A stretch of DNA of 45,673 nt from Melioribacter sp. (GTDB lineage: Bacteria; Bacteroidota; Ignavibacteria; Ignavibacteriales; Melioribacteraceae). Below, piece after piece: positions 18,018-25,445 of the stretch. Within the stretch, counting starts at the first letter, position 1; each line of letters opens with the position of its first letter. Location of the stretch: the NCBI GenBank assembly GCA_012026935.1, contig VEPI01000029.1, positions 1 through 45,673 of the forward strand, given 5' to 3'. The position numbers and the translations under genes were made by a program. The notes below the pieces were generated by a model. It did no database searches. It was not told where the DNA came from and worked only from the letters and a program-made list of their open reading frames with translations.

Positions 18018-18767
18018 ATGAAAAATTTTTTACAAAAAATTCCGGAACAAGTTAAACGGTTGTCTGTACTTTTACTTGTTGTAGTAATTGTATTTATTGT
18101 AGCCACTTCGCTTCTCACTCCCAAAGATTTTGGCTTGGTAGGTCATTATCGTGCCGGTGCTATTCAAAATAATGCCGATAAAAAAATGCAATATGCGGGA
18201 CAGGAAGTATGTGCTGATTGCCATGATGATATATGGAAAACCAAAAATTCTGGTTATCATAAAAATCTTTCTTGTGAAGTTTGCCATGGACCTTCGTTTA
18301 ATCATGTTAATGAGCCGGATCAATTCAAGCCGGAAAAACCACGGGATAGAATTTTTTGCCCGGTTTGTCATGAATTTAATCCTTCTCGACCAACAGGTTT
18401 TCCACAGATTCTATCTGCATCGCACAATCCGCGAAGAATTTGTGTAACATGCCATAACCCGCACAATCCAACGCCGCCACAGACGCCAAAAGAATGTTCG
18501 GCATGCCATGCTGAAATTTCAAGCGCAAAATCGGTTTCGAGCCACATGGATATTCCTTGTACAAAATGTCATGAAGCATCGGAGAAACATAAATTACGCC
18601 CGAGAGAATATTTACCGACCAAACCCGCTAACAGAGAATTTTGCGGTCAGTGTCATTCCCAAGATGCAAAAGGCGATGAATTTATTCCAAGAATCAGCAT
18701 GGCTACACACGAGCCGAGATATGTTTGCTGGCAATGTCACTATCCACACTTACCGGAGGCACTATAA
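18018..18767 (+). CDS. Membrane-anchored octaheme cytochrome c
   Basis: 249 residues with an uncleaved N-terminal anchor (about 14-31) and eight CxxCH haem c sites starting at Cys65, 86, 114, 142, 160, 181, 209 and 237. The spacing 21-28-28 occurs twice, offset by 95 residues, so the protein is two tandem tetraheme modules. Matching segments such as FPQILSASHNPRRICVTCHNPH and FIPRISMATHEPRYVCWQCHYPH confirm this. It should sit on the outer face of the cytoplasmic membrane and pass electrons between the quinol-reactive subunits and periplasmic carriers. Its stop overlaps the ferredoxin start (TAATG), so the two are coupled and are likely subunits of one complex. Confidence 0.92.
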   Translation: MKNFLQKIPEQVKRLSVLLLVVVIVFIVATSLLTPKDFGLVGHYRAGAIQNNADKKMQYAGQEVCADCHDDIWKTKNSGYHKNLSCEVCHGPSFNHVNEPDQFKPEKPRDRIFCPVCHEFNPSRPTGFPQILSASHNPRRICVTCHNPHNPTPPQTPKECSACHAEISSAKSVSSHMDIPCTKCHEASEKHKLRPREYLPTKPANREFCGQCHSQDAKGDEFIPRISMATHEPRYVCWQCHYPHLPEAL

Positions 18768-19564
18768 TGGAAAACAAAATAATTGAAACAGATAAAAAAG
18801 TTGAGAGAAGAAGTTTTCTAAAAAAATTTGCCATACTTGCTCTTGCACCCATTGCATTTGGTTTTCTTGGCGCTTCCGATAAATTAAAAACTGTAAAAAA
18901 ATGGATGCTCCAAAACGGTTATATACCAAGCAATCATAAATGGGGGATGGGAATAGATATTAGTAAATGTATCGGATGCGGCAGATGTGCAGTTGCATGT
19001 AAAAATGAAAACAATGTTCCAAAGGAACCGTTCTTTTTCAGAACATGGGTTGAACGTTACAGAATTTATGAAGATGGTGATATACAGGTTGATAGTCCAA
19101 ATGGTTCTATTGACGGTTTTGAAAATACACGCACGACAAATAAAAAAATGTTAAGAAGTTTCTTCGTTCCAAAAATTTGTAATCATTGCGATAATCCTCC
19201 GTGCGTTCAAGTTTGTCCTGTTGGTGCAACATTTAAAGGTGAGGATGGAGTTGTGCTTGTGGATTCAGATTACTGTGTTGGCTGCAGATATTGCATACAA
19301 GCTTGTCCTTACGGGGCAAGATTCTTGCATCCGGAAACTCATACTGCCGAGAAATGTACTTTCTGTTATCATAGAATTGTTCAAGATAAATTACCCGCAT
19401 GCGTTGAAGTGTGCCCGACTCAAGCAAGAGTTTTTGGCGAGCTGAATAAAAAATCAAGTCCGTTAGTACGTTTCTTAAGAATGAACAAAATCGGAATTCT
19501 TAAACCATCACTCAACACAGAACCAAAAGTCTATTATGCTAATTTAGATATGGAGGTAAAATAG
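18767..19564 (+). CDS. Tat-exported 4x[4Fe-4S] ferredoxin subunit (HybA/NrfC/DsrO type)
   Basis: 265 residues from the ATG at 18767. A twin-arginine signal, ERRSFLKKF at 13-21, precedes a hydrophobic segment, so it is exported folded. Sixteen cysteines form four clusters: CIGCGRCAVAC (68-78), CNHCDNPPCVQVC (138-150), CVGCRYCIQAC (170-180), and C197/C200 with C212/C216. This is the electron-wire subunit typical of CISM-type complexes, working with an NrfD membrane subunit, which is exactly the next gene. No molybdopterin catalytic subunit is encoded nearby, so electrons probably pass to or from the multiheme cytochromes instead. The start was chosen for the TAATG overlap with the cytochrome gene; a longer in-frame reading would lack the Tat context. 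Confidence 0.93.
   Translation: MENKIIETDKKVERRSFLKKFAILALAPIAFGFLGASDKLKTVKKWMLQNGYIPSNHKWGMGIDISKCIGCGRCAVACKNENNVPKEPFFFRTWVERYRIYEDGDIQVDSPNGSIDGFENTRTTNKKMLRSFFVPKICNHCDNPPCVQVCPVGATFKGEDGVVLVDSDYCVGCRYCIQACPYGARFLHPETHTAEKCTFCYHRIVQDKLPACVEVCPTQARVFGELNKKSSPLVRFLRMNKIGILKPSLNTEPKVYYANLDMEVK
19552..19556 (+). promoter_or_regulatory. Shine-Dalgarno supporting the TTG start of the NrfD-like gene
   Basis: GGAGG at 19552-19556, 10 nt before the TTG at 19567. No ATG exists nearby in frame before the first conserved residues, so this site decides the unusual start codon. It lies inside the end of the ferredoxin gene. Confidence 0.65.
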
Positions 19565-19566
19565 AA

Positions 19567-20760
19567 TTGGAAGAGCTCATTCAACATTTAACGCCAATAT
19601 TAAAAGAAGTATGGGGCTATATTTTTCCAAACGAAATTGAACTCCATTGGGGCATTCTTATAGTATTATATCCATATTTAACAGGATTAGTTGCCGGCGC
19701 ATTTATTTTGGCATCGTTGGTGAAAGTATTCAACGTAAAAGAACTTCAACCAACATACCGCTTAGCAATGCTTACAGCCATGGCATTTTTAATAGTTGCA
19801 CCGCTTCCTTTACTTGCTCATTTAGGTCATCCTGAAAAAGCTTACGAGATTTTGATTACTCCAAACAGCACTTCTGCAATGGCTATGTTCGGATTTGTTT
19901 ACGCTTGGTATTTGATGGCTGTATTATGTTTGGAAATTTGGTTTGAGTATAGAAGAGATATTATTCTTTGGGCACAGAAAGAAACAGGAATTAAAAAGTG
20001 GATTCACAAAATCATTTCACTCTTTTCAAAAGATATTTCTGAAAAGGCACTCCACTTCGATAAAAAGTGGGTTAAGATTGTTACAATTATAGGAATTCCT
20101 TCTGCATTTCTTTTGCACGGTTATGTTGGATTTATCTTTGGTTCAATCAAAGCAAACCCGTGGTGGTCAAGCGTGCTGATGCCGATCGTTTTCCTGTTCT
20201 CGGCAATTGTTTCCGGAATTGCAATGGTTTTAATTCTCTACATGATTATAACGCCCGTTCGCGGAAAACAATTAGATATTTTGTGCCTGGATAAACTAGC
20301 AAGTTATTTGTTCTATGTAATGATAATAGATTTTTCTTTGGAAGCATTGGATTTTGTGCATCGTGTTTATGAATCGGAGGAATCCATTAAAATCCTGGCA
20401 TACCTTGTCTCAAATAAATTATTTATCAGCTTAGTTGTAATTCAACTCTTCATGGGTATGCTTATTCCGCTGGCAATGATTGCACTCATTAAAATTATGA
20501 AGTCGCCGCCGGATTTAAAGAAAATGGTTTACTTTATCTCAGCAATTCTTGTACAAGTCGGAATCTTTTCTACCCGCTGGAATATTGTAATCGGCGGGCA
20601 ATTGTTTTCAAAAAGTTTTAGAGGATTAACCGTTTATAAAATAACTTTTTTCGGGTTGGAAGGATTTTTTGCTTCTGTAATCGTATTTTGTCTTCCGTTT
20701 ATATTGCTTTATATTCTTACAAAGATTCTTCCGCCATGGGAAGAAGCAAGAAATCCGTAA
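19567..20760 (+). CDS. NrfD/PsrC/DsrP-family integral membrane quinol subunit
   Basis: 397 residues beginning at TTG, with about 8-10 transmembrane helices. The segment LAMLTAMAFLIVAPLPLLAHLGHPEKAYEILITPNSTSAMAMFGFVYAW near 60-110 is the classic NrfD/PsrC signature (DLGRP/LGHPE-like loop plus helix), and IFGSIKANPWWSSVLMPIVFLFSAIVSGIA near 195-225 is the second conserved element. These proteins exchange electrons between membrane quinone and an extracytoplasmic ferredoxin subunit, which is encoded immediately upstream with only 2 nt between. The presence of octaheme cytochrome, ferredoxin and NrfD in order resembles the cytochrome c-ferredoxin-NrfD type of menaquinol oxidoreductase. Confidence 0.92.
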   Translation: MEELIQHLTPILKEVWGYIFPNEIELHWGILIVLYPYLTGLVAGAFILASLVKVFNVKELQPTYRLAMLTAMAFLIVAPLPLLAHLGHPEKAYEILITPNSTSAMAMFGFVYAWYLMAVLCLEIWFEYRRDIILWAQKETGIKKWIHKIISLFSKDISEKALHFDKKWVKIVTIIGIPSAFLLHGYVGFIFGSIKANPWWSSVLMPIVFLFSAIVSGIAMVLILYMIITPVRGKQLDILCLDKLASYLFYVMIIDFSLEALDFVHRVYESEESIKILAYLVSNKLFISLVVIQLFMGMLIPLAMIALIKIMKSPPDLKKMVYFISAILVQVGIFSTRWNIVIGGQLFSKSFRGLTVYKITFFGLEGFFASVIVFCLPFILLYILTKILPPWEEARNP

Positions 20761-20815
20761 TTAAAAAATTTGAACGGCTAAATAATCGAATTGATCATTA
20801 AAAATAGAATTAGAT

Positions 20816-21247
20816 ATGAAATTGGATAGAAGAAAATTTTTAAATATGCTTTTGGGATTTGGAGGTATAGGCGGAATTCTTTCCGTTTTTTATCCTGTCT
20901 TCTCATTTTTAATTCCACCAAAAACTACCGAGCCAAAAGTAAATTCTGTTAAAGCAGGAATGAGTGCTGAATTTCCTGCCAATAGTTCCAAGATAATTAA
21001 ATTCGGTAGAAAACCTGTAATTCTTATTAAGACCGAGGATAATCAATATAAAGCATTATCTGCCAGCTGCACCCATTTGGATTGCATCGTTCAATATAAG
21101 AATGATACCAAACAGATTTGGTGTGCTTGTCATAACGGAATTTATGATCTCAACGGCCGTAATATTTCCGGTCCGCCGCCAAGACCTCTGGAAGAATACG
21201 AAGTAAAAATAGTTAAGGATGAAATTGTTATTACTAAAGTGGGTTAA
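20816..21247 (+). CDS. Rieske [2Fe-2S] protein
   Basis: 143 residues. An N-terminal Tat-like signal anchor, LDRRKFLNMLLGFGG, is followed by a soluble Rieske fold with cluster-binding boxes CTHLDC (Cys85, His87, Cys90) and CACHNGIYD (Cys103, Cys105, His106); Cys90 and Cys105 would form the stabilising disulfide. The PPPRPLEEYEV segment is the usual proline loop. It provides the high-potential branch of quinol oxidation together with cytochrome b, whose gene starts 6 nt downstream. It is short and like the b6f/Chlorobi-type proteins rather than the longer mitochondrial ones. Confidence 0.95.
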   Translation: MKLDRRKFLNMLLGFGGIGGILSVFYPVFSFLIPPKTTEPKVNSVKAGMSAEFPANSSKIIKFGRKPVILIKTEDNQYKALSASCTHLDCIVQYKNDTKQIWCACHNGIYDLNGRNISGPPPRPLEEYEVKIVKDEIVITKVG

Positions 21248-21253
21248 TAAAAG

Positions 21254-22333
21254 ATGAAGAAAATTGGATCAAAATTAATTGATTGGATAGATGAACGGTA
21301 TGATCTGACTCCGGTACGTAATTTACTTTTACATAAAAAGGTTCCGGAACACAGACACTCTGTTTGGTATTATATGGGAGGTGTAACACTCTTCCTGTTT
21401 TTAGTTCAGCTTTTTACCGGAATACTTCTTCTCTTATACTACAGACCAGGTGAAGACAGCGCATATGAAAGTGTCCGCTTCATAGTTACCGAAGTTAAGT
21501 TCGGCTGGCTAATAAGAAACGTTCATAGCTGGTCTGCTAATCTTTTAGTTCTCTTTGCGTTCATACACATGTTCAGCGTATTTTTTTCAAAGGCATATCA
21601 AAAGCCAAGGGAGCTAACATGGGTTTCAGGATTTATTATTTTGGTTTTATCACTCGCATTTGGATTTAGCGGTTATTTATTACCATGGAATGAATTAGCA
21701 TTTTTTGCAACAAAAGTTGGAACAGATATCGTTGGAGTAGTTCCTGTAATTGGAGAACCGCTCAAGATTCTTCTGCGTGGTGGTGACGAAGTTACAGGTG
21801 CAACGCTCTCAAGATTCTTCGGAATTCACGTTGCGATTCTTCCCGCAATCTTTACATTATTTTTAGTTATGCATTTGTTATTTATTCAGCGGCAGGGAAT
21901 GCATGAACCGGAACATTTTAAAAACTTGCCGGAAGAAAAGAAAAAATATATTCCGTTTTTCCCGGACTTCGCTTTAAAAGATCTACTGCTATGGGTAGTT
22001 GTCTTTAACATTTTGATTTTTTTAGCACTTTATTCTCCATGGGAATTGGGAAACAAAGCGGATGCATTTGCTTCAGCGCCTTCAGGTATTAGACCCGAAT
22101 GGTATTTTATGTTCATGTTCCAATCATTAAAACTTTTGCCCGCTCATATTTTATTTCTTGAAGGTGAATTACTGGGCGTATTATTTTTTGGTGTCGCGGG
22201 ATTTATATGGATGTTAGTTCCCTACATAAAAGTGAAGCATCGGCCTAATTGGAAAATTCAACTATTAACCTTAATCGGAATTATTATTGTTGCGTTTATC
22301 GTGATAATGACAGTCTTAGGTTACATTTTATAG
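21254..22333 (+). CDS. Cytochrome b (b6-type spacing, fused subunit IV region)
   Basis: 359 residues. The N-terminal b6-like half has the haem-ligand pairs His91/His105 and His192/His207; the second pair is 15 residues apart, as in cytochrome b6, rather than 14 as in mitochondrial cytochrome b. The C-terminal part contains the PEWY quinol-oxidation motif (281-284) and three further helices, so b6 and subunit IV sequences are joined in one chain. It should oxidise menaquinol with the Rieske protein and bifurcate electrons through two b haems. No cytochrome c1 or f gene is adjacent; the next gene encodes a nonaheme cytochrome that may replace it. Confidence 0.95.
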   Translation: MKKIGSKLIDWIDERYDLTPVRNLLLHKKVPEHRHSVWYYMGGVTLFLFLVQLFTGILLLLYYRPGEDSAYESVRFIVTEVKFGWLIRNVHSWSANLLVLFAFIHMFSVFFSKAYQKPRELTWVSGFIILVLSLAFGFSGYLLPWNELAFFATKVGTDIVGVVPVIGEPLKILLRGGDEVTGATLSRFFGIHVAILPAIFTLFLVMHLLFIQRQGMHEPEHFKNLPEEKKKYIPFFPDFALKDLLLWVVVFNILIFLALYSPWELGNKADAFASAPSGIRPEWYFMFMFQSLKLLPAHILFLEGELLGVLFFGVAGFIWMLVPYIKVKHRPNWKIQLLTLIGIIIVAFIVIMTVLGYIL

Positions 22334-22342
22334 GACATAATT

Positions 22343-23617
22343 ATGGGAAAGAGATTTTATTATTTTTTGTTATGCACTTTAACTGTTTCATTTCTTTTTG
22401 GTTTTGCTTTCTCTGAAAAAGAAAATAAAAAAGCAGATCAAAATCAGAAAGTAGATCAATGTTTTACATGCCATAAAGAAATTGATAATCTTCCAAAAGA
22501 TTTTTCCGAAAACGACATTCACCGCCACGCAAATCTTTCATGTTCTTCCTGTCACGGCGGGGATCCAAATAGCGATGATCAAGATGTTGCAATGAGCCCG
22601 TCTAAAGGTTTTGTAGGCGTACCCAAAAGAAAAGACATTCCTAAATTTTGCGGTAAGTGTCATTCGAACATTAATATTATGAGAGTCTATCAACCTAGAA
22701 TTGCAACAGACCAAGTAGAACAATATTATACAAGTGTTCACGGCAAAAAATTATTGGCGGGTGATGAAAATGTTGCCGAATGTTCAAGCTGTCATACAGC
22801 GCATTCAATATTACCAGCAAAAGATCCGCGCTCTTCAGTATACGCATTAAACGTTCCGAACACTTGTAATAAATGTCATGGTAATTCTTCATTGATGAAA
22901 AATTATAATATTCCTGTAAATCAGTTGGAAGAATATTCAAAAAGTGTACATGGCATTGCTTTACTTAAAAATAAAGATATAAGTGCGCCGGCTTGTAATG
23001 ATTGTCATGGTAATCATGGTGCAACTCCTCCTGGGCTTAAATCAATCTCACACGTATGCGGGACATGTCACGTTAGCAATATGGAATTTTTTAATGCCAC
23101 AAGAATGGCGAAAGCATTTGAGGAACAAGATTTTCACGGATGCGAACAATGCCACGGAAATCATGGTGTTCAAAAACCAAACGATGAAATGATTGGTGTA
23201 GGAAAGGAATCTAAGTGCACTGATTGTCACTCTGAGGGTGATAAAGGATATAATGTTTCTAAAAATATATATTCATCACTTACTAAATTGAAAAAAGAAT
23301 ACGATACAGCTAATGCAAAATATTTGGAAGTTAGACAAAAGGGAATGAACGATGTTGAAATTGGATTCCAGCTTCAAGACGCAAAACAAGCATTGATACA
23401 ATCCAGAACATTAATTCATACTTTCGATTCTGTAAAAGTTGGTGCTAAAGTCAAAGAAGGAATTGAATTTTCAAATAAAGCGTCTATGTTGGCTCAGAAA
23501 GAAATTGACGACTATTCTACCAGAAGAAATGGATTTGCTATAGCTACCTTAGCATTTTTAGTTTTTGTTATAGCACTCTATTTTAAGATTAAGGACAAAG
23601 AGAAAAAAGCTTCATAA
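22343..23617 (+). CDS. Nonaheme cytochrome c with C-terminal anchor
   Basis: 424 residues. A signal peptide (about 5-22) is followed by nine CxxCH sites beginning at Cys40, 67, 103, 147, 175, 218, 239, 267 and 292. Repeating units show the pattern CxxCH...YxxSVHGxxLL...CxxCHxxH (for example 103-152 and 175-225), suggesting growth by module duplication. Residues 305-395 form a helical, haem-free linker and residues 397-415 a C-terminal membrane helix. It lies 9 nt after cytochrome b and probably replaces cytochrome c1 as electron acceptor from the Rieske protein. Multiple bound haems could also relay electrons to other periplasmic or outer-membrane cytochromes. Confidence 0.93.
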   Translation: MGKRFYYFLLCTLTVSFLFGFAFSEKENKKADQNQKVDQCFTCHKEIDNLPKDFSENDIHRHANLSCSSCHGGDPNSDDQDVAMSPSKGFVGVPKRKDIPKFCGKCHSNINIMRVYQPRIATDQVEQYYTSVHGKKLLAGDENVAECSSCHTAHSILPAKDPRSSVYALNVPNTCNKCHGNSSLMKNYNIPVNQLEEYSKSVHGIALLKNKDISAPACNDCHGNHGATPPGLKSISHVCGTCHVSNMEFFNATRMAKAFEEQDFHGCEQCHGNHGVQKPNDEMIGVGKESKCTDCHSEGDKGYNVSKNIYSSLTKLKKEYDTANAKYLEVRQKGMNDVEIGFQLQDAKQALIQSRTLIHTFDSVKVGAKVKEGIEFSNKASMLAQKEIDDYSTRRNGFAIATLAFLVFVIALYFKIKDKEKKAS

Positions 23618-23755
23618 CTAGAAAAAATATTTTCCTGCCATTGAAGTGAAATTATTCCAATTATAATAAGTTGGAATTTCATCTCGCACTAATTAATTTT
23701 CGGTAGTGTTATCACTTTTATAACATCAATATATAATTAATATATAAGGCAAGTA

Positions 23756-25264
23756 ATGAAACTTAAATTACCTCATTCAACTCAAAACTGGATTTCGCTT
23801 GTCGGGGCCACTATTGCATTGATCAGTCTCTTTATGATAATCTTTTTATTTGTAATAACCTTCACATCCGGCGGTGGAACTTACTTGGGATTGGTGGTAT
23901 ATATTATTCTTCCCGGATTTCTGGTATTTGGACTGGTACTAATTCCGGTTGGAATGTTTTTGAAAGTACGGCGTGATAGAAAAAAACATCTTCTTCCTCC
24001 TACAGAATGGCCTCAAGTTAATCTAAATGATATTCACCACAGACATGCGTTTTTCATCTTTGCAATTGGTACAACAATTTTTCTTTTTCTTACAGCATTT
24101 GGCAGCTACGAAGCGTTTCATTATACGGAGTCGGTTGAATTTTGCGGTAAACTTTGTCATAGTGTTATGCAGCCGGAATATACCGCATATCAAAATTCTC
24201 CGCATGCGAGAGTTGCATGTGTTGATTGCCATGTTGGTTCCGGTGCAAATTGGTATGTACGTTCAAAACTTTCCGGTATGTATCAGGTTTATGCTGTAAC
24301 ACTTGGAACAGTTCCAAGACCAATTGAAACGCCAATATCAAATTTGCGTCCTGCACGAGAAACTTGCGAACAATGCCATTGGCCTCAAAAATTTTACTCA
24401 CGAAAACTTGTTACACAAAAACATTATTTGGCAGATGAAAATAACAGCGAGTGGGATGTTACATTAACGATGAAGATTGGCGCTCCATTAAGTGCATTAG
24501 GTTTACAAGAAGGAATTCACTGGCATATAAATCCCAATGTTAAAATCGAATACAAATCTTCAGATAGTAAACGCGATAAAATTCCTTGGGTCAGATACAC
24601 TAATCTAAAGTCGGGCGAGGTATTTGTATATCAGGACAAAAATGAAAGTGTAGACGCTAAATCACTTGATACTATGACAACACGCGTTATGGATTGTATG
24701 GATTGCCATAATCGTCCTTCACATAATTATCAACCGCCGGCATTCTTTATTAATAACGCAATCACTTCGCAATCCATTCCAAAAGAACTTCCGTTTATCA
24801 AATCTAAAGCAATGGATATTTTAGGTACCGATTATTCAACAACTGATACGGCAATGATTGTTATTAAAGATAAAATCAATTCATTTTATAAAGAAAAATA
24901 TCCGGAGATTTACACCAATAAAAAATATTTGGTTGATAGGGCTGTAAACGGAATTCAAGAAGCATACAAGAAAAATATTTTTCCCGAAATGAAAGTTAAA
25001 TGGAGTGTTTATCCTAACAACATAGGACATATGGAATTTATGGGATGCTTCCGGTGCCATAATGATAATCACGCAACCCCGCAGAATAGATTGATAAAAA
25101 AAGATTGTAATCTGTGCCATAGTATAAATGCACAAGGACCGCCTGATAAACTTGAACTTTCTCCGGTTATATCATTTCTACAATTCAAACATCCCGGAAC
25201 TGAAGCTGGAGATTCTTGGAAGGAAATGGCATGTGCCGAATGCCATACCGGATTAAATCCTTAA
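23756..25264 (+). CDS. Heptaheme NapC/NirT-type cytochrome c, ImcH-like
   Basis: 502 residues. Three hydrophobic helices (about 14-36, 44-69, 97-120) precede haem sites at C130-C134-H135 (CX3CH, CGKLCH), Cys155, 204, 314, 431, 451 and 493 (CxxCH). The first site with PEYTAYQNSPHARVACVDCHVG is the NapC/NrfH-like quinol-binding region. Seven haems plus the N-terminal NapC-like domain match the layout I know from the Geobacter inner-membrane cytochrome ImcH, a quinone oxidoreductase in extracellular electron transfer; the similarity is inferred from architecture. It is separated from the cluster by 138 bp, so it may have its own promoter, but lies in the same direction. Confidence 0.88.
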   Translation: MKLKLPHSTQNWISLVGATIALISLFMIIFLFVITFTSGGGTYLGLVVYIILPGFLVFGLVLIPVGMFLKVRRDRKKHLLPPTEWPQVNLNDIHHRHAFFIFAIGTTIFLFLTAFGSYEAFHYTESVEFCGKLCHSVMQPEYTAYQNSPHARVACVDCHVGSGANWYVRSKLSGMYQVYAVTLGTVPRPIETPISNLRPARETCEQCHWPQKFYSRKLVTQKHYLADENNSEWDVTLTMKIGAPLSALGLQEGIHWHINPNVKIEYKSSDSKRDKIPWVRYTNLKSGEVFVYQDKNESVDAKSLDTMTTRVMDCMDCHNRPSHNYQPPAFFINNAITSQSIPKELPFIKSKAMDILGTDYSTTDTAMIVIKDKINSFYKEKYPEIYTNKKYLVDRAVNGIQEAYKKNIFPEMKVKWSVYPNNIGHMEFMGCFRCHNDNHATPQNRLIKKDCNLCHSINAQGPPDKLELSPVISFLQFKHPGTEAGDSWKEMACAECHTGLNP

Positions 25265-25274
25265 GTTAATTTAG

Positions 25275-25358
25275 AATGGAACGCAGATTTTTTAAGATGG
25301 TTATGATTTAATAAGATCATATGTAATCATAATAGATCATATTAATCTGCGTTCTATT
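25275..25358. repeat. 84-bp palindromic intergenic element
   Basis: Terminal 15-nt arms AATGGAACGCAGATT (25275-25289) and AATCTGCGTTCTATT (25344-25358) pair with only one G-T wobble. Inside are a second inverted pair TTATGATT (25301-25308) / AATCATAA (25325-25332) and a 9-nt direct repeat AGATCATAT (25314 and 25334). No ORF is present. The structure and the ACGCAGATT/AATCTGCGT ends recall interspersed palindromic repeats seen in FCB-group genomes; whether it recurs cannot be judged from one copy. Confidence 0.65.
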
Positions 25359-25445
25359 ATTTGTTGAGGGTTCTTCGCATATCAGCAAGTCGAATAACTT
25401 CTTTTTGTTTCATATATTTAACAATAAATTTCATTGCTTATTCTA

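Noticed and set aside
18072-18786. Overlapping open frames inside the octaheme cytochrome gene on both strands
   Set aside because: They are shadows of the haem-rich frame, with no domain, no ribosome-binding site and unlikely composition.
23618-23755. ATTCCAA/TTGGAAT hairpin before the heptaheme gene
   Set aside because: Only a 7-bp stem in AT-rich sequence and no T-tract; too weak to call a terminator or operator.
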